A stretch of 6,211 nucleotides of DNA from Clostridia bacterium (GCA_017553815.1 JAFZJT010000095.1:1-6211); one strand, 5' to 3'. Numbered from the stretch's first letter, positions 1 through 5,314 are shown. Program-made: numbers and translations. The notes: generated by a model not told the origin, from the sequence alone.

Positions 1-2372
1 AAATCGTAAACAACGTACTTCTCGCGGATATCCACCTTGGGAAGCGGGAACTTGAGGCCGGGCTCAACGGAGCCATCGTTGGCATAGATGCCGGTACTCG
101 AAGCATCGTTCGTGGGAAGATTTTCGCCCACCGCGAAGCTGCACGCAAGGATGCCGGTTATGGTAACGAAAATCTTGTTGCCGTATGCGCTGCCGCTGCC
201 CGTGACTCCGCAGGGGGAGAGGCCGAGGTTTGAAACCGAAACGGAGCCGATCTCAGCGTCAAATCCAACTGTGGCGGAAGGATGATCGAATCTTTCGCCG
301 AAGCTGTAGTCAGTGCCGCTTACGCCTGTGCAGCGCGCAAGCTCGACCTTTATGTTATCAAGCGAGAAATCATCGGGCATCTCGAAGTAGTTCGAGAGAT
401 AGTCGCGAAGCACCGACTGGTTGGAGAGCGACGCAGATGAGCCGCCCGCGGATTCGATGGTGATGATCTCCGTGCTTATCAGCTCGAACGCCTCCACAAG
501 GCGGTCGATGTTTTCATAATCGGCGGTGTCGGGGTCGCTGAGCGTGTTGTGCGCATCGATAAAGTAGTTATCGATGAACAATCCGCCGTCGGTATATGAG
601 GCACTGAGATTCGGGTTTCTGAAGCCGGCATCATGATCGGAAACGATAAGCGTGGGGTTGTATCCGCCGATATACTGCACCGCCTGCGTGGGGAACTGCC
701 CCTGCGCGTTTGGTATATAGTTGCTCGAAAGATAGCCGAGGAACTTCTTGAGCAGCGAGTCATGGGGACTGTCGAAGAAATGGGTCGGGAAATATTCTCC
801 GGTATTGAATACCTGGAAGCCGTAGTTTGCAAAATGGATGTAGTTCTTGTATAGGCCGTCGTCACTATCCGAGTAGGGAAGCCCGTTTGTCGAGGTCGCA
901 GTCCATGCAACATCCATCCTGTCGTGAATCCACTCCTCAGGCTCGTCCCAAACGAGACCGACGGTGTAGACGGTCGCGGGTTCGCCGTACATATCGCTCT
1001 TGATGCGGCCGGCGCTCTGCATGCACAGGTTAGCCCAATCGGGGCGGAATGTGGTGTCGCCTACGTAGCCGTCGGTGAAGATGATAACGACCTTCTTGCG
1101 GTTCTCCCAGCTTCCGTAGACTTTAACGCCGTTGATCATCTGGTAAGGCCTATAATCCTCTTCCCAGTAGCCCCTGATCCAGTTGCCCTTGACCTTTTTG
1201 CCGGTATTTGTATCCTTTATCCAAGTATAGAAGCCATTTATCGAGCCTTGCTGCTCGTTACCGTTGAAAATATCGGGAACGAAATCATAGTTGCTGCCGG
1301 TGAAGCGTGGATCTCCATAGGGGCAGGCGGAGTAACCGCAGTTCGCAATCGTGCCGTTCACAGGGTCGTTTACATAAAACTCAACGCTGCCGTTGGGATT
1401 TTCAAAGAACCATGACTCGCGGCTTGAGCTGTTCGCAACGAAGTGATAGGTCGGAGTCTGATCCGCATCGGGCTTAAAGTACATATTCTCATGAGTCGAA
1501 GGATTCGGCCTATATGCATCCATAATGCCCTCGACCATCTTCATGCCAACGTGCATCGCCGTGCCGCCGCGCTCCGCAGGATCGGATGGGTTGGGGTCAT
1601 AGGCGTTTATAGAGGCCAGAAGTTGATCCTTCTGGGTGTACACGTTGCGCATAGCCTCGCCGTAATGCGCCTGAGCGGAATTGTAAGGATAGCCGCCATT
1701 TGCGCCGTTGTCGAAATAATCGATACCCTCGGCAGTGATCGTTCCGATATGATCCTCATCTATATAAGAAGAAGGATCGTATGTGAAGGAGCAGTCATTG
1801 CCGTTGTAGCGATACTCATTCGAGCCGACATAGAGCTCGGACGCGGCATAGGAACGGATGCTCGTTGCGCCCGCCATGCCCGGGAAATACTGCGCAAGGA
1901 AAGAGTTTTCGCAGCCGTAGGCCGCGATCGCCATCCTGTGCTGCACGGTTTCGTTGGAGCTTGCGCAAAGCATATCCACAAGCTTCGTCGCCGCTTCCTT
2001 GATAGCGGTGGTGTGGTAGCAATCGAAGCTCCTGCCGAGCAGCGTGCCGTGATCCGCCATGGAATACGACTGGTCGAGCAGCAGGATGACGTCCACGGGA
2101 ACGGTGCTGACGATGGAGCTGAGCTCAACGCTGCCCTTGGTGAAGGCGCTGAGCTCGATGGTGTAGGTTCCGTCCTCGGTGAGCCATGCGCTCTTATCGA
2201 GGATCGCGTTGGGGTCATTGCCGTCCGTGGGCGACATGTCAACGCCCGAGCGGATTCCCTCCGCGGCAGCGACGGAAACGCCCGCTCCCTTCAAGGAAAC
2301 GAGCGCGCCAAAGACCATCACGAGCGCGATAATGCCCGCGAGGACTTTGGTAAACAGATTTTTGGCGTTCAT
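1..2372 (-). CDS. Large secreted VWA-domain surface protein (3' end outside window)
   Basis: I translated this strand by hand and found 790 codons without a stop, beginning at an ATG at 2372-2370 and still open at base 1, so the C-terminus is missing. Residues 1-37 form a signal peptide: basic start (MNAKNLFTK), hydrophobic core (LAGIIALVMVFGALV) and an Ala-rich end (VSVAAAEG). The VWA fold starts near residue 93. Its metal-ion-dependent adhesion site is complete: DxSxS at D100, S102 and S104 (LLLDQSYSM), T271 in GGTAM, and D434 in IIFTDG. These elements lie about 165 residues apart, so the domain carries large insertions. Residues 645-790 (SVLRDYLSNYF, then LPTNDASSTGIY and FPLPKVDI) resemble the region after the VWA domain in big Firmicute surface proteins that often end in a sortase anchor; that end is not visible here. 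The likely role is adhesion or a cell-surface matrix or pilus component. VWA identity is secure; the exact role is unknown. Confidence 0.9.
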   Translation of the reverse strand, partial: MNAKNLFTKVLAGIIALVMVFGALVSLKGAGVSVAAAEGIRSGVDMSPTDGNDPNAILDKSAWLTEDGTYTIELSAFTKGSVELSSIVSTVPVDVILLLDQSYSMADHGTLLGRSFDCYHTTAIKEAATKLVDMLCASSNETVQHRMAIAAYGCENSFLAQYFPGMAGATSIRSYAASELYVGSNEYRYNGNDCSFTYDPSSYIDEDHIGTITAEGIDYFDNGANGGYPYNSAQAHYGEAMRNVYTQKDQLLASINAYDPNPSDPAERGGTAMHVGMKMVEGIMDAYRPNPSTHENMYFKPDADQTPTYHFVANSSSRESWFFENPNGSVEFYVNDPVNGTIANCGYSACPYGDPRFTGSNYDFVPDIFNGNEQQGSINGFYTWIKDTNTGKKVKGNWIRGYWEEDYRPYQMINGVKVYGSWENRKKVVIIFTDGYVGDTTFRPDWANLCMQSAGRIKSDMYGEPATVYTVGLVWDEPEEWIHDRMDVAWTATSTNGLPYSDSDDGLYKNYIHFANYGFQVFNTGEYFPTHFFDSPHDSLLKKFLGYLSSNYIPNAQGQFPTQAVQYIGGYNPTLIVSDHDAGFRNPNLSASYTDGGLFIDNYFIDAHNTLSDPDTADYENIDRLVEAFELISTEIITIESAGGSSASLSNQSVLRDYLSNYFEMPDDFSLDNIKVELARCTGVSGTDYSFGERFDHPSATVGFDAEIGSVSVSNLGLSPCGVTGSGSAYGNKIFVTITGILACSFAVGENLPTNDASSTGIYANDGSVEPGLKFPLPKVDIREKYVVYD

Positions 2373-2506
2373 AAAAAGACCTCCTGAAACATTTTGAGGA
2401 ATCGTTTTGCGTTCGCAGAGCATGGCTGTCCGTGCGAACGAAGGTATCGCTAACCCGATTCGGTTAGCATAGGGTAATTTCGTTAACAACTCGCCATAGT
2501 TGCTTA
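2373..2506 (-). promoter_or_regulatory. Structured 5' leader of the VWA gene, candidate cis-regulatory RNA
   Basis: From the predicted transcription start (about 2506) to the start codon there are about 130 nt with three inverted repeats: 2487-2491/2498-2502 (CAACT/AGTTG, 6-nt loop), 2449-2455/2462-2468 (GCTAACC/GGTTAGC, 6-nt loop), and 2410-2417/2433-2440 (CGTTCGCA/TGCGAACG, 15-nt loop). In the RNA, the middle hairpin's loop is GAAUCG. It is fully complementary to CGAUUC at 2404-2399, just upstream of the ribosome site. The bases next to that target (UUCCU) can instead pair with the AGGAG of the ribosome site. None of the repeats is followed by a T run, so they are not terminators. The 20-bp palindrome at 2449-2468 could instead be a DNA operator. 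The inverted repeats are seen directly; the switching role is inference. Confidence 0.5.
2380..2385 (-). promoter_or_regulatory. Ribosome-binding site of the VWA gene
   Basis: Reading the minus strand, a perfect AGGAGG lies 7 nt before the ATG at 2372. This fixes the start of the VWA protein and agrees with the signal peptide that follows directly. The site can also pair with a UUCCU/CCUC stretch 10-15 nt upstream (plus-strand 2396-2401), so it may be partly hidden in the mRNA. Confidence 0.88.
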
Positions 2507-2512
2507 TGATAC

Positions 2513-2541
2513 ATTTTACCTGCTCCCCGTTGCTTTGTCAA
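2513..2541 (-). promoter_or_regulatory. Sigma-70/SigA-type promoter of the VWA gene
   Basis: On the minus strand, a perfect -35 TTGACA (2541-2536) is followed by a 17-nt spacer and a -10 TAAAAT (2518-2513), five of six matches to TATAAT. Transcription would begin around 2505-2507. Ideal spacing and the perfect -35 suggest strong vegetative expression. Confidence 0.8.
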
Positions 2542-2561
2542 GTTATCAAAACATCTTATTT

Positions 2562-2596
2562 CCGTATTTTTGCCGTATTTTTGCAATATATTTTTG
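2562..2596 (-). repeat. Phased A-tract direct repeats upstream of the VWA promoter
   Basis: The plus strand shows CCGTATTTTTG twice in tandem (2562-2572, 2573-2583), then a degenerate third copy ending ATTTTTG (2584-2596). On the minus strand these are A5 tracts spaced 11 and 13 bp apart, roughly in helical phase, about 55 to 90 bp upstream of the predicted transcription start. Phased A-tracts bend DNA and can raise promoter strength; that role here is inferred. Confidence 0.6.
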
Positions 2597-2842
2597 TGCT
2601 GTTTCCTGCGATTATTCGATATAGACCGTCCGTTTTCGGTAAGTCCGGAGCAACCCGGAGCGTTTTTCACGCCATTAATGGTTTACCTATATTACCAAAG
2701 TCAATTTTAAAGCCGCATGCGTATTTGCTGCATTTTGATATATTTTATATCGTTTGCTCGCTTTCGCTCCTCGCCTGTAAACCGCGCGTAAAACGCGGGA
2801 GAAAGAATGCGAATATTATTTGGAATATTTCGCGCAAAGCCA
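2597..2842. other. Divergent intergenic region without a convincing gene
   Basis: I see no protein with recognisable features on either strand. Short symmetric elements are present: CCATTAATGG (2672-2681), two CCGGAGC copies 10 bp apart (2645-2651, 2655-2661), GATATA/TATATC around TTT (2737-2751), and CCGCG/CGCGG (2782-2786, 2794-2798). Any could be a regulator site for the two divergent promoters, but none matches an operator that I recognise. Composition is AT-rich compared with the genes on both sides. Confidence 0.5.
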
Positions 2843-2871
2843 TTGCTTTATTCGCGCCGATGGTGTATAAT
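2843..2871 (+). promoter_or_regulatory. Promoter for the structured leader and repair genes
   Basis: TTGCTT (2843-2848), a 17-nt spacer and a perfect TATAAT (2866-2871) predict a start near 2877-2878, exactly at the 5' side of a large hairpin. The -10 and the bases after it (GTATAAT, AT, ATGATAA) form an imperfect inverted repeat. Each half differs at one position from a PerR-type half-site, but the spacer is 2 nt rather than 1, so PerR control is only a weak possibility. The next gene start downstream is at 3109. Confidence 0.65.
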
Positions 2872-2875
2872 ATAT

Positions 2876-3091
2876 GATAAAGCGAGGCTGACGGCGCTTC
2901 CGCCGTCAAGTGCTCTTTATCAAGAACTCTCCGAAATGGTTCGCGAGTGCCGAGTCTCACGCGCGAACCGGCAGAAATATTCCGGGCGGTGCTTCTTTGT
3001 CCTCCCCCTCCTTTCATTCCCCACCCCAACTGCCGCCCGGAAAGGCTCATCCCTCCGCTGAACAGCCAAGTATTCAGCATTTTTGGTTTTT
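2876..3091 (+). ncRNA. Candidate structured leader or small RNA, class unknown
   Basis: Between the promoter at 2843-2871 and a terminator-like hairpin at 3057-3091, consecutive strong stems occupy most of the sequence. Stem 1 has outer arms GATAAAG/CTTTATC (2876-2882, 2915-2921) enclosing TGACGGCG/CGCCGTCA (2889-2896, 2901-2908) with a CTTC loop. Stem 2 is GGTTCGCG/CGCGAACC (2938-2945, 2962-2969), extended inside by GTG/CAC. Stem 3 is TTCCGGGCGG/CCGCCCGGAA (2980-2989, 3033-3042), closing a 43-nt loop made almost only of C and T. The layout fits an attenuator leader for the downstream peroxiredoxin remnant and repair gene, or a free RNA of about 210 nt. I compared it from memory with T-box, SAM, TPP, FMN, cobalamin, SRP and 6S signatures and found no convincing match. 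The stems are seen; transcription and function are inferred. Confidence 0.45.
3057..3091 (+). terminator. Intrinsic terminator-like hairpin before the peroxiredoxin remnant
   Basis: GCTGAA (3057-3062) pairs with TTCAGC (3073-3078) across a 10-nt loop, followed by A, TTTTT, GG and TTTTT (3079-3091). The 6-bp stem is short, so termination may be partial. It ends just 4 nt before the next ribosome-binding site (AAAGGA, 3095-3100). That placement is typical of transcription attenuators, or of a small RNA gene end. Confidence 0.5.
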
Positions 3092-3108
3092 AAGAAAGGA
3101 TAGCAGCT

Positions 3109-3216
3109 ATGAAAAACCCGACCGCATCCCCCGCCACCGGTTTCACCCTTTCGGAGGCAGGCGGCAACGCCGTTTCCCTCCATGATTTTCGCGGCAAAAT
3201 ATGCGGCATTTTATGA
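3109..3216 (+). pseudogene. Truncated N-terminus of a Bcp-type peroxiredoxin
   Basis: A 35-codon frame starts at ATG 3109, 8 nt after a good ribosome site (AAAGGA, 3095-3100). It reads MKNPTASPATGFTLSEAGG then NAVSLHDFRGK. This is the characteristic start of AhpC/TSA-family peroxiredoxins of the Bcp/PrxQ type, which reduce peroxides with a reactive cysteine. The family normally continues with a beta strand such as KVVLYFYPKD and the active-site cysteine (TPGCT). Here the match stops at the GK, five unrelated residues follow, and TGA ends the frame at 3214-3216. The catalytic cysteine and about 75% of the usual 150 residues are missing, so it cannot act as a peroxidase. The stop overlaps the ATG at 3213 (ATGA), so its translation probably feeds ribosomes into the next gene. 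A functional upstream peptide is the alternative reading. Confidence 0.7.
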
Positions 3217-4376
3217 TGATGTCTGAAAAAAACGGCATTTGCGCCATTATCCGCTCCCGTCTTCACGGCGAGAGCGAGCTTTCATACGCGGATTTCACCG
3301 CGAAGCTCATCCCGAATATCCCGCGGCAAAGCGTGTTCGGGGTGCGCCTTCCCGCGCTTCGCGCTTTTGCAAAGGAGCTTGAAAATACGGGCGAAAAACG
3401 GGAGTTTTTACTGAGCCTTCCGCATTTCTTCCATGAGGAAAACCTGCTTCACACGCTTTTAATAAACACGGAAAATGAGCTTCCCGCCGCCATCACCGCG
3501 CTGCGCTGCTTTCTTCCGTGCGTTGATAACTGGGCGGTCTGCGACACGCTTCGCCCCGAGGCGATCAAGCGGCATTTTAAAGAGGCGCTCCCGTTCATCT
3601 TTTCCTGCATCGAAAGCCCCCTTCCCTACACCGTGCGCTTCGGCATCCTCATGCTGATGACTTACGGTTTGAAGGAGGATTTTTCTCTTGAATTCCATGA
3701 GCGCACGGCTAAGGTCGAGAGCGCGGACTACTATGTGAACATGATGCGCGCCTGGTATTTCGCAACGGCGCTGGCGTTTCGCTATGACGAGACCCTCCCC
3801 TACCTCGCCGAAAACAGGCTCAACGCTTGGACGCACAACAAGAGCATCCAAAAGGCGGTCGAGAGCTTCCGAATAAGCTCTGAGCGGAAGGTGTTTCTTA
3901 AATCGCTGAGGCGGGCAAGTGGCGCGGGAAAGGCAAGGAGCGGGGAGAAAAGCTTCGATAATGAAGAAAAACCGCCGCTCGATGTTGCCGCCGCCGTTAT
4001 AAGAAGCGGCGAAAGAATGCTGATTTGCAAGCGCCCCGCAAACAAGGCGCGGGGCGGGCTTTGGGAGTTCCCCGGCGGCAAGCTCGAAGCGGGCGAAACG
4101 GCGCGTGAGGCGCTTTGCCGCGAATGCCCGGAGGAGTTGGACGCGGATATTACCGTTACAAGTCATTTGACCACTCTGACGCATTTTTACCACGATCTGA
4201 CCGTGCGGCTCTTTGTTTTTGAATGCGGGCTTAAGGAGGGGAGCGAGCCGAAGGCCAAGGAGCCCGACGAGATCGCCCTCGTTCTTCCGGGCGAGCTTAA
4301 AAAGTACGCGCTCTGCGAAGCGGATAAGAAGATCGCGGAGCTTATCTGCAGTTTGAAAACGGTTCAATATACTTGA
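3213..4376 (+). CDS. AlkD-like DNA alkylation repair protein fused to MutT-type Nudix hydrolase
   Basis: This is a single frame of 387 residues with two domains. Residues about 15-232 match the small HEAT-repeat DNA alkylation repair family (AlkD-like DNA glycosylases): FTAKLIPNI, VDNWAVCD, YTVRFGILMLM, YYVNMMRAWYFATAL, HNKSIQKAVESFRI. W107, D111, R142 and W181 fit, in order and nearly in spacing, the Trp109, Asp113, Arg148 and Trp187 that handle the lesion in Bacillus cereus AlkD. After a charged linker (about 233-254), residues 255-383 form a Nudix domain of the MutT type, with WEFPGGKLEAGE and the box G289x5E295x7R303E304-E307E308; C305 and P306 replace the usual residues and D310 replaces Gly. 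Expected activities are excision of alkylated bases and hydrolysis of damaged (d)NTPs. I chose the ATG at 3213 because it overlaps the preceding stop and no ribosome site is seen; 3201 and 3219 are in-frame alternatives. Confidence 0.88.
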   Translation: MMMSEKNGICAIIRSRLHGESELSYADFTAKLIPNIPRQSVFGVRLPALRAFAKELENTGEKREFLLSLPHFFHEENLLHTLLINTENELPAAITALRCFLPCVDNWAVCDTLRPEAIKRHFKEALPFIFSCIESPLPYTVRFGILMLMTYGLKEDFSLEFHERTAKVESADYYVNMMRAWYFATALAFRYDETLPYLAENRLNAWTHNKSIQKAVESFRISSERKVFLKSLRRASGAGKARSGEKSFDNEEKPPLDVAAAVIRSGERMLICKRPANKARGGLWEFPGGKLEAGETAREALCRECPEELDADITVTSHLTTLTHFYHDLTVRLFVFECGLKEGSEPKAKEPDEIALVLPGELKKYALCEADKKIAELICSLKTVQYT

Positions 4377-4401
4377 ATGCCCTGCCGAAACAGTGTATAA
4401 T
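4373..4401 (+). promoter_or_regulatory. Promoter of the AP endonuclease gene
   Basis: TTGAAT (4373-4378), a 17-nt spacer and a perfect TATAAT (4396-4401) predict a start near 4408, about 30 nt before the ATG at 4439. The -35 box contains the TGA stop (4374-4376) of the fusion gene, so the endonuclease can be made on its own as well as by read-through; no terminator separates the two genes. The -10 context (GTGTATAATA then ATGAT) is very similar to that of the promoter at 2843-2871. Confidence 0.75.
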
Positions 4402-4438
4402 AAAATGATTAATTATTCCTTATGGAACGGAGAAAACT

Positions 4439-5194
4439 ATGAAGCTTATCTCGTGGAACGTCAACGGCCTGAGAGCCTGTATGGGCAAGGGCTTTAACGA
4501 CTTTTTTACCGCCGAAAGCGCGGATATCTTCGCCCTGCAGGAGACCAAGCTGCAGGAAGGGCAGATAGACTTCGCGCCCGAGGGCTATCACGCCTATTGG
4601 CACTACGCCGAAAAGAAGGGCTATTCCGGCACGGCGGTCTTTACCAAGGCGGAGCCGCTTTCGGTGAGTTACGGTATGGGCATGGACGCGGAGTTCGAGG
4701 GCGAAGGGCGCGTGATAACGCTTGAGTTCGAGGAGTTTTACTTCGTAACGGTCTACACGCCGAACGCGCAGCGGGAGCTGACGAGGCTCGAGTTCCGCTG
4801 CCGCTGGGAGGACGCGTTCCGCGAATACCTCGTTTCGCTCGATAAGAAAAAGCCCGTGATAGTCTGCGGCGATATGAACGTGGCGCACCGGGAGATCGAC
4901 CTAAAAAACGCCAAGTCAAACATCGGCAACGCGGGCTTTACGAACGAGGAGCGCGAAAAGTTCACCATGCTGCTTGAGGCCGGCTTTGCGGACAGCTTCA
5001 GAAGGCTCTACCCCGACAGAACCGACGCATACTCTTGGTGGAGCTATATGTTCAAGGCGAGGGAGAGGAACACGGGCTGGCGCATAGACTATTTCGTGGT
5101 GAGCGAGCGGCTGATGGAGAGGGTTGAGGACGCTGTTATCTATCCCGAGATAATGGGCAGCGATCATTGCCCCGTAGGGCTGATTCTGAAATGA
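4439..5194 (+). CDS. xth: Exonuclease III-family AP endonuclease
   Basis: The 251-residue protein has the usual length of the ExoA/exonuclease III family, Mg-dependent enzymes that cut the DNA backbone 5' to abasic sites and trim 3' blocked ends during base excision repair. The whole fold is covered by conserved motifs: SWNVNGLRA (N7), LQETK (E35, metal ligand), TVYTPNAQ (Y106), CGDMNVAH (D145 and N147), NTGWRIDYFVVS (D217) and the terminal SDHCPVGL (D242 and the catalytic H243). All expected catalytic residues are present. GGAG at 4429-4432 lies 6 nt before the ATG, and the N-terminus MKLISWNVNG is in register with the family, so the start is firm. It follows the AlkD-Nudix gene by 62 nt and has its own promoter. 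It would process the abasic sites that the AlkD-like domain leaves. Repeats and a terminator follow it. The gene is called exoA in Bacillus. Confidence 0.96.
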   Translation: MKLISWNVNGLRACMGKGFNDFFTAESADIFALQETKLQEGQIDFAPEGYHAYWHYAEKKGYSGTAVFTKAEPLSVSYGMGMDAEFEGEGRVITLEFEEFYFVTVYTPNAQRELTRLEFRCRWEDAFREYLVSLDKKKPVIVCGDMNVAHREIDLKNAKSNIGNAGFTNEEREKFTMLLEAGFADSFRRLYPDRTDAYSWWSYMFKARERNTGWRIDYFVVSERLMERVEDAVIYPEIMGSDHCPVGLILK

Positions 5195-5199
5195 GGCTT

Positions 5200-5260
5200 G
5201 CCTATCGGCAAATGACGTGTGCCCTGCGGCAAATGATGTGTGCCTGCGGCACGTTGAGGT
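5200..5260 (+). repeat. 21-bp tandem repeats with mini-hairpins after the AP endonuclease gene
   Basis: Two consecutive 21-bp units (5200-5220, 5221-5241) share CGGCAAATGA(C/T)GTGTGCC at 5206-5223 and 5227-5244; a degenerate shorter third unit runs to about 5260. Each unit junction makes a small hairpin: TTGCC/GGCAA (5198-5202, 5207-5211), TGCC/GGCA (5220-5223, 5228-5231) and GTGCC/GGCAC (5240-5244, 5248-5252). From memory, similar GCC-loop-GGC-AAATGATGTGT units occur between genes in some gut Clostridia; that recollection was not checked. The repeats begin 6 bp after the stop codon and run into the terminator. Confidence 0.75.
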
Positions 5261-5262
5261 AG

Positions 5263-5282
5263 AAATTCCTGCGGAATTTTTT
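5263..5282 (+). terminator. Intrinsic terminator after the AP endonuclease gene
   Basis: AAATTCC (5263-5269) and GGAATTT (5273-5279) form a 7-bp stem with a TGC loop, and the T run continues to 5282. The stem is AT-rich but the T tract is good. It separates the repair genes from dapF. Confidence 0.7.
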
Positions 5283-5314
5283 GAAAAATAAGCAAAAAGA
5301 TTTGGTAATACTCT

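Noticed and set aside
1..2372. Plus-strand frames of up to 314 codons opposite the VWA gene
   Set aside because: The minus strand encodes one continuous protein with a signal peptide, ribosome site, promoter and intact VWA motifs. The plus-strand frames have no such support.
2500..2877. A 125-codon plus-strand frame in the divergent intergenic region
   Set aside because: It begins inside the VWA promoter, has no ribosome site, and its Phe/Ile/Tyr-rich product simply reflects AT-rich DNA.
2980..3042. T-box or SAM riboswitch identity for the structured leader
   Set aside because: GGGCGGT superficially resembles part of the T-box AGGGUGG motif, but the essential UGGN is absent and the terminator does not overlap the 3' strand of this stem. 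The SAM-I conserved core is also absent.
2807..3061. An 84-codon plus-strand frame starting after GGGAG at 2797-2801
   Set aside because: The ribosome site is plausible, but the frame runs across the promoter and all three stems, has low-complexity composition at its end (from the C/T-rich loop), and resembles no protein family.
3033..3069. Signal recognition particle RNA domain (CCGGAAAGG...CAGCCAAG)
   Set aside because: Pieces look like the SRP core, but spacing and the GGUCAGG side are missing, so I regard the similarity as chance.
2745..3080. A 111-codon minus-strand frame opposite the structured RNA
   Set aside because: Its Gly-rich middle is the complement of the C/T-rich loop. I recognise no domain and see no conserved-looking start, and the strong stems explain the region better.
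3459..4367. A long (302-codon) minus-strand frame opposite the AlkD-Nudix gene
   Set aside because: The opposite strand encodes a full, recognisable two-domain protein. Long antisense frames are common opposite GC-rich codons and this one shows no family motifs.
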